A stretch of 64,000 nt of DNA from Heliopora coerulea (GCA_030142905.1 JASJOG010000425.1:78501-142500); one strand, 5' to 3'. Positions 45,476 to 57,702 are shown, counted from the first letter of the stretch. A program made the numbers and translations. Notes: generated by a model not told the origin, from the letters alone.

Positions 45476-46387
45476 TGTTGAGAAATGAGTTATCAGCTTA
45501 TATTTATACCTGATGTAAAGGCAATAATGTCATCCCACGTAGGAGGGATTAAACATCAAAATAATTCCAATGTACAATGGTTCCACACTCTTTAGAAAGA
45601 ATGCTGAGCGACACTTTGCTAGAATGCTAAATTTGGAGTCTGAATAGTTTTTGGCACAACATCTGTTTGACAACAAGTGTCGACCGATTGCCGAGTCACA
45701 ATTGATCGTTTGTGCAGAGTTAGATTGCCTTTCCGGTTGATTTCTTAATGGTACGGTCTTGTTTCATATAACACTAGGCACATTTGCTTGATCCTTTCAC
45801 TTAACCTTTAGTTGTTCTACCTACATAGCGAGGACCACACTCGCATTTTAGTTTATGATTTTAAATATCCGATAAACCTATCCGATATTCGAGTGACCTG
45901 CTGATAGTATTTGAGTAGATACTTTTGAAGGAGGAAAATCTCTGGATATTATTTTAAGACCCAACCGGGACCTGTTGTGAAAATACAACATTGGGCCGCT
46001 GCATTGGTGAAACCTCTCTCAACACGGATTTAAGAACACACCTTAACTGATCGAAATCCTCACGTCTTTAAATACCTCAATAACTCCACCAACTGTAAAA
46101 ACCACTACACACCAAACTGGTTTAAAATTTTAGATTCGGCTAAAACCACTTACACACTCAAATTGAAAGAAGCTATTCATATCCAAAATAGAAAACCAGA
46201 ATTAAACACATAAATTCAACATATCAACACCTTCCTCTGTTCATAATTATCGTTGTATACCCCTCTTTTAGTCTTCGCACAACATACTGTCATTGTAATT
46301 AATAATCTTAGCATATCGTAACTGTAATTAGTTAATTTATTCATTCTGTAATTCCTATTTAAAGCCTTACAAACGTCACTCTGTAAA

Positions 46388-46420
46388 CTGAAGATGGCAT
46401 AAGTCTTGCTGAAACATGTC
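46388..46420 (+). ncRNA. hammerhead core, second PLE right end
   Basis: CTGAAGA, stem II GGCA/TGCT, GAAAC, ATGTC; partner of 43989-44021. Confidence 0.55.
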
Positions 46421-46766
46421 TTTAAAAAGTATTCTCGTGTTTTTGAAATTTATAACTATCCTTTTGCTAACAAGAAGTTTTAAATTTTGGTGTTTGTGAC
46501 AATTTTGAAAATTATCAATCTTACTCGAAGGGCGGGCGAGGGTTTGTTGCGTACACGTATTTCTTGTAATATTTCCTTGAGCTTGTTTAGAACTTTCTGC
46601 TAAAGGACAGCGCCGATTTTCCACGAAGGAGTGGGTATAAAGGAGAACTAACGGTTTTCTCTTGTTTCCATAGTAACAGATACAAGTAATTTATTTTATC
46701 TTATTCAAGCTGTTTTATGCGCTATATTTTCAGTTGCCTCTGGTTTTGTTATAGTCGAATTGATTA

Positions 46767-46912
46767 CTTATTAACCTCATTTGTTCGGTCTGTACGAAAA
46801 AGTATTTGCCTGAGGTTTTCGTACAGACCAGGCGACGAAGAAGCGTGGTCTGTGCGAAGAAAACCGATGGCAAATACTTTCTCGTACAGACCGAACAAAT
46901 GAGGTTAATAAG
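46767..46912. repeat. long near-perfect hairpin
   Basis: 44-base arms (46767-46810 and 46869-46912) starting CTTATTAACC, loop of 58 bases. TTCGTACAGACC inside the loop repeats the GGTCTGTACGAA arm sequence. Confidence 0.85.
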
Positions 46913-49285
46913 GAATTTATTATATGGCTTTTGGCTCCTTTCTTCATCGCTTTTAACGAAACTTTGTGTTCTTGAATTATTGGCTTACGTTTACTTGCTT
47001 GTTTTTACGTATTACTTCGTGGTGTTTTGCATCTGTTCATCTAGTTTTTTGCTTAAAATTATTGTTGAGAACATTTAACTTCTTTTTTCGTAGTTTGTTT
47101 TTACAAATCTTTTGTAAAACGTACCTGAATCTTGATTGTTTTTCTTCAAATCAACTGGGAAATTTTCCCGCCAAAACTAGCCGGTCTGGACGAAAAATTT
47201 ATTGTATGGCTAGCCAGCCAATCAGCGTGCGTCATTTTGCGTACAGATCGGCTAGCAAGCTCAGCCATGTAATAAAGAAGATTATTGCATATTTTGAAAT
47301 CACCAGACTGTGGTCGAATTAGATATTTAAATGCAGTGACGTCATTCTGTTAATGACGTTGTGGTAGTTATGGTGTCATATGACTGACAGTGCTTAGGCT
47401 GTGTCCTACAGCCGTTATTTTTGTGTTTATTTGGAAATAGTTGTCAGTGTTGTAGTCCCTTTGTTTATGTTAGATTGATCTTTAAGGGACAACAAAACCG
47501 GAGAAAATAAGAGCTCTGTCAAGCGAGAGTTACAAATTTTACGTGCTGTATCTGTTGCATTAGCTCCAGTTTTGATATTTTTATATCTTACAGACTCATA
47601 TAAACGAAAGCCAATGAAATAAAAAATTATTTAAAAAATAATACGTTTGTATCTCGTTATCGTGGCGTCATATTTAATTGGACAACTCTGATGCCAAACT
47701 CTAGTCGCGCTTTTGGTTGTTACCAGTTGGATCAAGTTTCATTTCATAACAATAAATATTGAAAATGTCATTGAATGGGACTTAATCACATTTCCAACCC
47801 CATCCATACCCAGTGAGATTTGAAAAAAGCCCGGGCTAGAAAAGGTTTGGAAACTCAGCACGCTTCTAGCTGGCTAACTTATCGAAATTTATACGCGTAA
47901 ATTACTTGGGCACTGGCTGATAACAGACACACATCTAAATTTTTTTTTCGTTCTTTGTTTTGTCTTTGTTTTTCTTTTCTTCTCTTACTGGTTGTCTTGT
48001 TCTCAGGTGTCCGATATATCGGACAAGGAGCAGGTGAAGGGTATTTCTAGAGCAAGTTGCGTGTTGTGTAATTAAGACACCATTGAAGGCTAGTTAATAT
48101 GCTGGAAATGTTTTGTTATAGAAAAACGAAAACAGTATTCGAAGGTACAAATGCAAATACGCACGGTCTGTGTCAGGGTTGTGTAGAAAATTGTACCGGC
48201 TCAATGTGAAAGCATGATGGCTACGTCGTACACCAGGGTTGATATATGTTTATATATATGTGGTAAATGATAACATCGCCAAGCTGTGACGCTGAATTTA
48301 GATTGCGTTTAAATGCTGCGTGGTATGTTGCATCATACCTGTAAACCCCATCTTAATAGCCAGCATATTCCAGCAAAGCTGTTACTATGTCGGATATTTT
48401 CTTACATACTCTGACAGTTCCACTGGAGGGTCATATCAAACCAATTCAGCACTAGCTAACCGATTGTATACTACAGTCATTTGTTGTGTCAGGAGTGAAT
48501 CATTTTCTCAAGTCTGGTTGGTTGGCGATGTTCTATCAGATCGATACTTGGGTAAAATCCCAAGTCAGGGATGTTTCTTGGGAATATAATGCATCGAAGA
48601 AGACAAGTGTCTGAGGAAAGAGATTGCCATAATTTCTATTCATGAAGCGGCAACTACACCGTACATTGTATATTCGTGTTGTCACGTGATAATTGCTTCT
48701 AGACCTGATTTCAGGTAACTGGATCGTTATAGGTGTTATTGTAAGTGGATGGTAATGATAGTTTATTGGATTCCATCTCTACTCAAGTGAATTAATTGAT
48801 GGGGTGGATGTGATGACTAGTTGGATAGAACAATTGGTATGGAATAGTAAGGACATTGTTCGAAACTTGGTCTACAGAAATGTGCACGTAAAATTGATTA
48901 AGCGTTTCCAGCTTTACTTCCGTCCAAATGGTTTTGAATATTCTCCTATAAGGAATTTAAACTTCCCATTCCTGATTCGTTTCTCTCGTCTACTTTCTGG
49001 TGGCACATCTATCAGAATTCTTACTATTCTTGATCAGATTTACATTTCTCAGTCGCCCGTAAAAGATAGAACAAACTTTAAATTTCAACTAGTAAATGGA
49101 GTGCTGTTTATCATGATGAATAAATTAAGAAATTGACCAAATTGTTGTTCAACGGTAGATTGCAGTTGAAGTGTTTTGCATCTCTGCCTGCTGCACGTTG
49201 TGCTGGTGAAACAAATTGTAAGTGACTGGAAGCGTGTACAAAGCTGAAAGATGGACAAACTGCCGAAACTGGCAACAGAAAGCCA
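46913..49285. other. gene 2 intron 2, no supported gene
   Basis: Non-coding. A TCCGATATATCGGA block near 48010-48026 is related to that near 12093-12107. Confidence 0.45.
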
Positions 49286-49314
49286 TAAAGTTTTGGGCGA
49301 AGGCCCTTCGTCAG
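49286..49314 (-). ncRNA. hammerhead-like relic
   Basis: Minus strand: CTGACGA, stem II GGGC/GCCC with loop CTTC, then AAAAC in place of GAAAC. Probably the end of a further, otherwise unrecognisable PLE. Confidence 0.4.
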
Positions 49315-49647
49315 ACTTTGTAGTCTGAAGTAAATTATTGGAGTTTCTAAGTAGGGTTTTTTATATTTAAAAAAGTAACGTGAGCATAAAACTATCCAAA
49401 CAATCACAAAAATCAATGCCAAAGTAATTAATGAAATGTAAACTTCAGTGATATGTTTTCTAAATCTTTACATATCGTCTAACAATGCTCTCGCAGCATT
49501 CTTATTTGTACATGTTTTTAACATTATTGGGAACGTATATGCCCGTATTGTTAAAGTTCGTTTTTTTATTTTTTGTTTTTGTCTTTATTATTTTCTTTTA
49601 TTTCCCAGCATCAGCTAAATATCCTAATTATTTTGACTTTATTACAG

Positions 49648-49908
49648 AGAAACCAAATGCTACCACTAATTGTTCTCAGACATCGTTAAACGAAGGTACA
49701 GATATTACATGCCTTTGCTACAGCACAAGCGGGAGCCCTCCTCCGACTGCGTCATGGTTTAAAGATGGTAAAATGATCGGCGATGTGGGATATATGAAGA
49801 AAGAGCTGTTGTTAAAAAGTGTTACGAAAGAGGATTCTGGGACATACGTTTGCAAAGTTAGGAGCTACAGTCTAACAGATGATAAATCAGTCCAAGTGAT
49901 AGTGAAAT
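49648..49908 (+). CDS. gene 2 exon 3: I-set-like Ig domain
   Basis: Acceptor TTTATTACAG, donor AAAT/GTACGT, phase 1 at both ends. A canonical Ig domain: LNEGTDITCLCYSTSG (B-strand Cys), ASWFKDG (Trp), LLLKSVTKEDSGTYVCKV (F-strand DxGxYxC). 87 codons. The proline-rich SGSPPPT before the Trp is typical of I-set domains. It joins exon 2 to exon 4 without breaking the frame. An extra cysteine after the B strand and one near the start could form a second bond. Confidence 0.85.
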
Positions 49909-50463
49909 GTACGTACAGTATATTTCTGCAATTTACAAATTTAGTACTTCACATGTATACGATTAAAATTGTTATTATTATTTACTATGAAGTAATAGCT
50001 GAAAATCAAAGGCACCTCATGGCCAACTCACGAACATGATGATATGTCGCTTCCAGTCAGGTTTATAATATGGACTTCGATTTTTTAATCTGGTTCTACA
50101 CTTATGTTTTTGTTTAGCACTGCAGACATTTCTTCTCAATATTCTTTTTTCTGTTTTTTTTATTTCTCATTGATTGTATTTTGACTTTACTATGTAATCA
50201 GTAAAGGGGAATAGGGAGGAGTTTCTTTGAAGGAAATTTGATGTTCGGGTTAATTCAAGCCGGGTGTGGCAGTGATTTCGGCTTGGATTGACGGGTTTGA
50301 GCGTGGTTCACTTGATTGTGCACCGAGTGCTATCATTTTTATGTCAAGGATGTGCGAGCATTTAGTTGAAAGTTGTGACGGTTAAGAGAGAAAGCACATT
50401 GTTTCTAGTTTGTCCTTTTTACTGTCGTCGTTTTAAGACATTAATATTTTGTCACGTTAACAG

Positions 50464-50808
50464 ATCCACCAAAAATCACATCGTTCAGAGTAAAAATCGA
50501 TAATACCGTTGAAGAGAAGACCTATTACACCGTTGAAGAGGGGAAAACTATTACATTGATTTGTGAGGCAGATTCAGTCCCTGTTTCAAATTACTCCATC
50601 GGGTTTAATGGTTCAAATCCCGAACAAGTGACTGGTGGAATGAAGGAGATAAAAACCGTAGCTTTAAATAACAGTGGAACTTATATCTGTGTGGCAGAAA
50701 ACATTTTGGGAAGCGACAATCAAACTTTGTTCGTGAACGTGAAAGGTGAGATCCTGAAGTCGTCCACCGTTACGCCTGAAAGTACAAACAGCAGCTCAGA
50801 TCCTCCAG
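50464..50808 (+). CDS. gene 2 exon 4: membrane-proximal Ig domain and stalk
   Basis: Acceptor GTTAACAG. PPKITSFRVKI, VEEGKTITLICEADS (B-strand Cys), NYSIGFNGSNP (the usual Trp is absent), LNNSGTYICVAEN (F-strand Cys), then a Ser/Thr/Pro-rich stalk. Two donors in the same phase are visible: after 50745 (AAAG/GTGAGA) and after 50808 (CCAG/GTAACA). Use of the first would drop 21 stalk residues and keep the frame. The exon is the paralogue of the truncated exon of gene 1, which also has two such donors. Confidence 0.85.
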
Positions 50809-53495
50809 GTAACAAATACTAAAAATCATTACTATTGCCCATTTTTCCCTTCTTTGGACACTTTTTATGTATTCTCCGAGGGTGTCAAATACTAACAACT
50901 CACGGTGACACTTCCAATACGTGCCGTAACTACCAAATGTATGAACTTACTAGAAACACGAATGCGGAACCACCGCTCACCCACCTTTCTATCACATTCC
51001 GTGGCAATGGGAACGGAGTTGAAATGTTCCAATGGTTATCAAATAAACTAAAATTTAAATTTGAAACCCAAATCATTCTTATAATTGGAAACTGTAAAAA
51101 GTTAAGTGTTCGCCAGAAGTCGTGAGAAATCGATAGAAATTAACATTTACAGGTGACAAATTACCAAGAATCTTGTATACCCAACCCCATTGAGACCTTC
51201 GTACCACAAGCAACTAGAGCGAACTGGGAAAGCAAAAAGTTAAAAGATATAACTCAGTATATGTGAATTTAGAACATTTAGAAAAGAGTTTAAAACAAGC
51301 TAAGAATGAAACAAGACAAAAGCAATAATGTTATGATCAGTGCTGCGCCGTAGACCACTCGGCCACTGACAAACATGCCTAACTTTCTAATATTTTTTCA
51401 CCTCACCTATTAATCACTACGTTACGATATAATTTTGTTTTTCCTATAATTTCCCCGTTTGAAACAAAAATTTCATCAGTAACGAACCTTCATAATATTG
51501 TTATACAAATTCTAATTCTAAAGGTAGACTCGTTCCGCAATTTCAAGAAAACCCTCTGATGATGAAGGAAGCACTCTCTAGTTGGCCAAATTTGAAATAC
51601 TGGAGTTTAAAGTTTCGTTTAGCGATATCTAGTAATATGTATGTGCATGCATGAATGGTCCATGTTGGGACGTATCTTGGCTCTATTCAGCTTGAATCAA
51701 TGTAGCGTGCGCTGTTATCTCATGTTTGCAGTGGCTTGCTTGACCGACCGAGTCAGGTTTCTGCCCAATTTACAGAATGTAGATGGTGGTAACTTTAGCA
51801 ATTAATGCCCTTAAATCAAACAACATTACCACTTCTTGTAATTATTTGTTGAGCCTGTAGTTGAAGAACACCTGAAACACTTGTCAGAGCTGCTGATTTG
51901 GGATTTTCTGCGCCTCATTTTGATAGTTGTTCCTTTCATCTGGACTGTGCATATCAACCTGCTGTGTATACGGTAATGAGCCAAAAGGACGAATACCCTT
52001 GTGTTGTCGCATATTGCCATTATACAGCTTTGTCCTTCCTTTGACGTTCTCGCCATCTGCTACACGATGATGACAATACGGGTGTCGTTATGTTGCAAAT
52101 CGCGAGAGCGTCAGGGGAAGGACAGAACTTTATTAACTTCATTGTTGGTATTTCGAATATGAGAGGAACGTGATATTACTGGTTTATGATTGTAGCTGGT
52201 GTTGTTTTTGAACATTAGGTTAACCATTACTCGTCTCCCAAAGCAAAGGATAGCAATCATTTGAATTCTGTTCTCAGTAACGCGGATTTGGTGCTATTTG
52301 TTATCTGCTACTCAGCTTGCTACTTCATGTTATCCTTTTTATGCTGTTGCCATGACCGCAATTGTAGATGAGATACAGATTTACCTATATTTCGTCCGTC
52401 CAGCAAAACTACAAGAAGCCATTCATAAAATTCTGACCAGTCTTGTTGACAGCTAGTGAATGATCCAGAGGATTGCACCGTTCAGTATAACGATGACAGG
52501 CTACCTATGCGTAAGCGTATGCTCTGGTTGTTGGACTTGTAATTTTTTTCTTTAGCCTATATTTGAACTTCGCTCTCCCCATGGACCCATCATCCTTTAA
52601 CCTTGAGCTTAGAATGTGCACCAGTTCGTACCTAAATATTATTTCACGGGCGTTGATAATCCTTATGACTCTTGAATAGTTTAACTGTAGATAAGAGATT
52701 GATCCAGTATCAATTTTAACGTACTTTCTGCAAATTGGCATTGCTGTCACATTGGAAGTTAACGTAGACAAGACCCTTCTGGGCAACATTCTTAGCGTTA
52801 TTTCCATTTTTTACTCTGGCTAACCCCAGACAATTTAACTCGTCAATGGATAAGATCCCGCAGTGAAACCGTTAATTCAAACAAAGTCCATTCGATAACA
52901 AGACAAGTTTGGGCAAAATGATGGTAATAAGTAATAATTATTGTGACTGGCAAATATTTTAAAATTGGAAAACTTGTACATGACTATGTCTGTGACCGGA
53001 CCATCATTATCAAGCTTGCCTGACTTTAAACATGATGTGTTTACCCGTAGAAATAGCAAGCGCATAAACAAGAGTTTTGCTCTAAGAGATGTTCAAGAAT
53101 TCATTTTTTAGGAAACTGGGAAATTCAGTTATTTACCGTGGAAAAGATCTGGAACAAGATGGGTTTGATGACTACTAGGGTTCTTTTTGGTTATTGCCTT
53201 TTCAGATAATGGTAAATCTAGGATTAGGTTAGGCAAGACATGCAATCGCATCTCGTGTTTTACTAATCACTCTCTATCCAGTAGATTTGGTCTCCGAATT
53301 CAGGGCCTTGAAATCTGTGAAACGATGCTCAGGTTGCAACAACCAAAACTAAGTTGAACAATGTATGGCGGAGGGAAAAAAATAGAACGATGTTTATCGG
53401 AAAAATGAGTTGATGGGGCTAAGAAGTGAGAAAATGACTGCAGTTCTTTGTTATATTATACTTTCATAACTCGATTCCTTGTTTCTTTTTAACAG
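50809..53495. other. gene 2 intron 4, no recognised feature
   Basis: Non-coding, ending in CTTTTTAACAG. Confidence 0.5.
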
Positions 53496-53878
53496 AGAAA
53501 CCAACGTTCGACGAAAGCTGCAGTGGACAAGAATGGTATATATCTGTCATTACATTTATTTGTGGAGTATGTGTCGGAATGATATCTATATATGCCATGC
53601 AGCGGTTGCAGCAGAGGTTAAGAAACAGAAGAGATCATCCTAAGTTTTCCCAACCATGTACCACTTCTGAAACGTCGCGCGAAAGACCAGAAAATTTTTC
53701 TACATACGAAGACCTAGATTTACGAAGAATGCCCGCGGAAGATAATTACCAATCACTTTCAGTGAATTCAAGAAACCCCAAAAATGTTGAGATAGATGTC
53801 AAAGATGAGTCCAGCTATCAAGAATTAGATAAAGTGAGGGAAAATAATGATAACAATTATCAAGCTCTTAATCGTTAG
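53496..53878 (+). CDS. gene 2 exon 5: transmembrane segment and tail with two ITAM-like motifs
   Basis: Phase 1 entry completes GAG with the G from exon 4. A short extracellular piece with one Cys (DESCSGQ) leads to a helix (EWYISVITFICGVCVGMISI) with a GxxxG-like spacing, then a basic stop-transfer (RLQQRLRNRR). The tail has YEDLDLRRMPAEDNYQSL (53705-53758) and YQELDKVRENNDNNYQAL (53816-53869), both YxxL-x10-YxxL. Known: this is the ITAM consensus. Inferred: the receptor recruits tandem-SH2 kinases. Compared with gene 1, helix, spacing and the NYQSL and YQELD blocks are conserved while the linkers differ. Stop TAG at 53876-53878. Confidence 0.88.
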
Positions 53879-54486
53879 TGAGTTTGAAAATGAAAAAACG
53901 TAGTTGTGTACAATTGATTTCCATGATTTATACCGAAATTTTGATTCTATACATCATGCAATGATGTAGATTAAGAACTTTTTTATTTAATGCTCTTTTT
54001 TTATTTGTCTGTCCGTTTGTTTTTAGGTCTGTTTGGTTTTCTTTTTGACATTATGTCTTTCAGTTAAATCGTCCATCTACCTGTCTATCTCTCTCTCTAT
54101 GACAAATACATTTGGTAGAGAAAAAATGACAATCCTTGGAATAATGCTTAATTCGATGCAACTTTTGCTATCGAGTCGAAATGTCTCAATTCGAGTTATT
54201 CCAATTACATGTTAAAATGATGAAGTAACTCTTTATCAAGCCAGTCACGTAGCCAGGAATCTGAAAATGCGGGTCAAGGGAAATTTTTAGACCAATGTAC
54301 CGACAAGATGTTAGCAATTTACCGACAAGTATAGTTAAAGAAAAAATCAAAGTTAACCAAACCGAAAGCAGGGAAAATTTGAGTCGCACAAATGTATCAA
54401 TTTAATAAACGCAAGCACAAACTCTTTCTTCAGTGGTTCGTCAGTAAAACACTAAAAGTAATTAACGACAGCAACAAGACATCAAG
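53879..54486. other. 3' flank of gene 2
   Basis: Presumed 3' UTR and intergenic DNA. No clear polyadenylation signal is singled out; ATTTAAT-like A/T runs occur. Confidence 0.4.
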
Positions 54487-54650
54487 TATCAGGGGCGGTT
54501 CCAGGCTAACAATCTGACTGGAGCACTAGAGTACTGAAACCTAGGGGGGTCCGGGAGTATGCTTCCCCGGAAAATTTTGTGTTATTAGAACCTTTAAAAC
54601 ACCATTTCCTGGATTTTTGACAGTGGTTTACCTGTGCATGAATGAATCAA
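54487..54650. repeat. dispersed hAT-type end, copy 3
   Basis: Starts near CAGGGGCGGTTCCAGG and contains CTAGGGGGGTCCGGGAGTAT, CCCGGAAAATTTT and ATTTCCTGGATTTTT. Related to 17690-17805 and 34885-34985. Confidence 0.6.
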
Positions 54651-55619
54651 AATTAGAATACTTTTCATTGGAAAACTAGTCATTTTCCTGAACACTTCCC
54701 AAAGTATACATTTGATGTATGTACCATTTAGGGTAACGCATAATTCTCTACAAACCTGTGCAACCAACACCCAACTCTTGCTGGCATTTACTGTATAAGA
54801 CATTTTACTGCACTTCATTATAAGCTCTAGGCAACCAAATTCATGTACTTTTTACTTTTTTCAAGAAAAGTTGTCGCCATAGTAGCTACAACAGTTAATG
54901 CAACAAACAAAAAGCAAAGTAAAATCCCAAACTATTAGTTTTTATCATATTCTAAATGAAATGTAAATACAGTGTGTTACAACTCTTAATGTGTCCATAA
55001 CAATTTTTAATGAGCATTGAGATACCTAAATAAGATGTAAGAGTTCATTGCGGCAGTGAAAAAGTATAGCAAGTTGGATCACAAAGCCACAAATACATTG
55101 CTGTATTATATACATTCTGAGTTTACAGTATCATCTTTCTGGAGCTTCCTTCTGTGAAAAAGGAATAAATGATTTCTATTTTGCAAGTTATAGCTTGTAT
55201 AATAATATTAAATTTTGAAAATGATTTAATGCAAAAGTGCGCACATCGCGTGAGCTATGATGTCTACTAACATGTCTTCTTTTTCGGTCATCACCGCCAC
55301 CACAACCACTTTGTCCTGAGGGTTAATCGGATCTATCATTTTTGTCCGTTAAAAAAGAACAGAATTCCTAACCAACATTTTGTATCGAACAGCCTTCCTA
55401 TAGTTAACCTTCGCCGGAGCTTTTAACCATTTTTCATTTTGTTATTCAAAAGCAAATGGCATCCGTGACAGGCAAGCTCAATGTACGACAAATGTGCTGG
55501 ATGTACCAACAGACCTAGTCAGGACGAAAAGTGGAAGGGGGGGGAACTGCTCCCCCTTGTCTACGCTAATGTATCAAGCAAAGTAATAACTTCCCAGCTG
55601 CATGTATTATCAGGCCCGC

Positions 55620-55752
55620 TCAGAAGAGGGAGCAACTGGGACAAGTTTTCCCCGGGCCCCAGCTTCAAGAGGGGCCCCAGTCCCCAAGCGCAAGAGGGGG
55701 CCCCAGCCCCCGAGCGCAAGAGGGGACCCGGGGCACAAGTTTAAGAGAGGCT
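55620..55752. repeat. GC-rich minisatellite
   Basis: Four to five imperfect copies of a unit of about 24 bases containing AAGAGGGGCCCCAG and CCCAAGCGC. ORFs here are products of the repeat. Confidence 0.85.
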
Positions 55753-57473
55753 CCCTCAGTATACTGACAAATTTATTTCCTTTATGTTTCAAATAAAGAT
55801 CAAATTACTGAATGAGATCCGCTGCTTTTGTTTAATCGACCCTGTTTGTTTATTAAACGCTAGGCCCTTACACATTAAGCCAGGGCAGGACACACACGTC
55901 TTTTCCAAAATAGTTATCTTCAGGCTCTCCGGTAAAGAATGTGATGAAAGCGCTATTGTCAAGGGAAATATCGACAAGAATAATTCCTATAAGCGAGGAG
56001 AGAAATTTGGGTCCTGCCAAGACTCTGGGCCTACAGAGTAAAAAATGCCTCCCCTGTACTAGTAAAAACTAGTACAGGAGAGACATCCTGAAAAGGTGCA
56101 AAGCTGTTTATTTGGGTCAGTGGCAATTTTGCAGCTTTATAATTTTTTTTTCGGGTTTACGCCGGATTATTTTGGTTTAACACCAGGCACAATATTACTC
56201 AACAACTGGTGTCCACTTGAATGTCAACTTGATTTTTTTGTTCGACAATGCGGCCATAAAGATTATAAATTAGTACACATCCCGTGTAGAAAATAACCTA
56301 ACCTCACTAAAGAGCAACTTTTTCCTTTAAAATCATTACGTGTAGATGACATTGTCAATAAAAATCACAATAAAAAGGACTTTCTTTCGTCAAAACAGGG
56401 TAAAAGTTAAACTGATGAATGTTTACATTATCTATTTCCGTAAATATTGTAAAAGCAATTTCTTTCAGCAAATGTTCGACTTTATTTATGGTTGTCAGCA
56501 AGGACAATGCATATATTTTTATTCTAATATATATTCAGTTTACAATCGGATGTTGAAAATCTCAAAATTTTTGGTTTGAAATTTCGACTTGGGCTTAAAA
56601 AAAGCTTTCGTTCTTGTCCCACTTAAAACTAATAGATTGGCCAATGCGAGGACCAGTTAGGGAAGAGTCTTCCCGTCTTCTGTCTACTTCTTGTTTACCC
56701 CTGTCTTTCATTCGACCTATGTGGACAGCTACCTGGGATTGCTGAATTTTCGGCTTTTTGCATTTATGCTTTTTTCTGGGCAATGAATCTCGTTCTGTCT
56801 CATTCTAGGCTTCAAATGAGCTGAAACTTGGTGAGTGGAACCTTGCTTTTTATTCGAGTGCGTTAACTTTCGCTGGTTTTCGTAAGTTTTTCTCCCAAAT
56901 GTGACACAGGAGTCACATTTGGGACAAAGTCGTTTCCCACCTCTAATTGTAGTTGGATCGAAATATTGCGATATTCAGATTCTCCACTCATATCCTTTGA
57001 AAGTTCCTTCCTCAAAGCGTCTCGTAGCAATGGTATGTGTTTTCTCGTGATTGCCATTAAATGTACAGAGGAGTCTGAGATCAAACATTAGAACTATATG
57101 TCCTGGAAGACTAGTAATATTTATAGGCCCTTAATGAGAAGTTGACCGGGGTTCTAAGTACGAGAAATTCGTCGTAATCCAACCTAGAGGTGAAACAACT
57201 TCTAAGCACTTGAAACTCCCCTAAAATCCGAACTGGAGACCTTTGAATCCTCTTTATTGACTTTGTACATTACATGAAGTCTTGACATTTTTCGTCCCTT
57301 CGTTTGGGTTTAGACGTCGTATTTAAAGTCCTAGTGCTTAAGCTGTTTTACTTTAAGTTCTTGGTATGAGGAAACAGTTTCCGACCTCTGCTTAGTGCTA
57401 CCCTGCGGAGTGTAAAGTCTTCCAACAAGACCCAATTCAATCATGTTATGAATAAAATTGCACAGACAGTAAA
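55753..57473. other. intergenic, no supported gene
   Basis: Contains two small hairpins: CCTGTACTAGT near 56055-56080 and CCCAAATGTGAC near 56891-56920. No domains. Confidence 0.5.
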
Positions 57474-57702
57474 TTTAAATAAAGGCATAACCAAGACATA
57501 GATTAAAGTGTAAGAATTTATTTAACTGACGTTCCGTCGCTACACCCGCAACATCTTCATAGTAAGATATTATTTTACAACTTTATTTTATTTTTTCTTG
57601 TATTATCTACTCTAAAGATGTTGCAGATTTAGCGACGAGACGCCAGTGAAATAAATACTAATACTTTAATCAATGTCTTGGCTATGTCTTTATTTAAATT
57701 CG
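57474..57702. mobile_element. fold-back of two PLE ends with decayed hammerheads
   Basis: Arms 57474-57563 and 57612-57702 share AAATAAAGGCATA/GACATAG, TTAAAGT, ATTTATTTAACTG and GCAACATCTT in inverted orientation. On the minus strand the left arm reads TGAAGATGTTGC, a GCGACG stem and GGAAC, a damaged hammerhead; the right arm is more damaged. No coding DNA between them. Confidence 0.6.

Larger units (their letters stand above)
43967..46446 (+). mobile_element. second Penelope-like element with inverted terminal blocks
   Basis: About 340-bp inverted blocks (43967-44305 and 46108-46446) flank a decayed PLE coding region. The right block carries the GIY-YIG C-terminal end (FKYLNNSTNCKNHYTPNWFK near 46070-46120) and the left block repeats part of it in reverse. 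Each block contains a hammerhead core of CTGAAGA type, distinct from the CTGATGA type of the first PLE. Confidence 0.75.
43720..46570 (-). mobile_element. Crypton-flank repeat copy C, split by a second PLE
   Basis: 43720-43960 matches 27490-27690, and 46450-46570 continues the match (27690-27780, including the GTTGCGTACACG block). The PLE at about 43967-46446 lies between the two halves. Only the element's end is kept; no recombinase is visible. Confidence 0.6.

Noticed and set aside
55481..55796. Proline/glycine-rich ORFs
   Set aside because: Produced by the GC-rich minisatellite.
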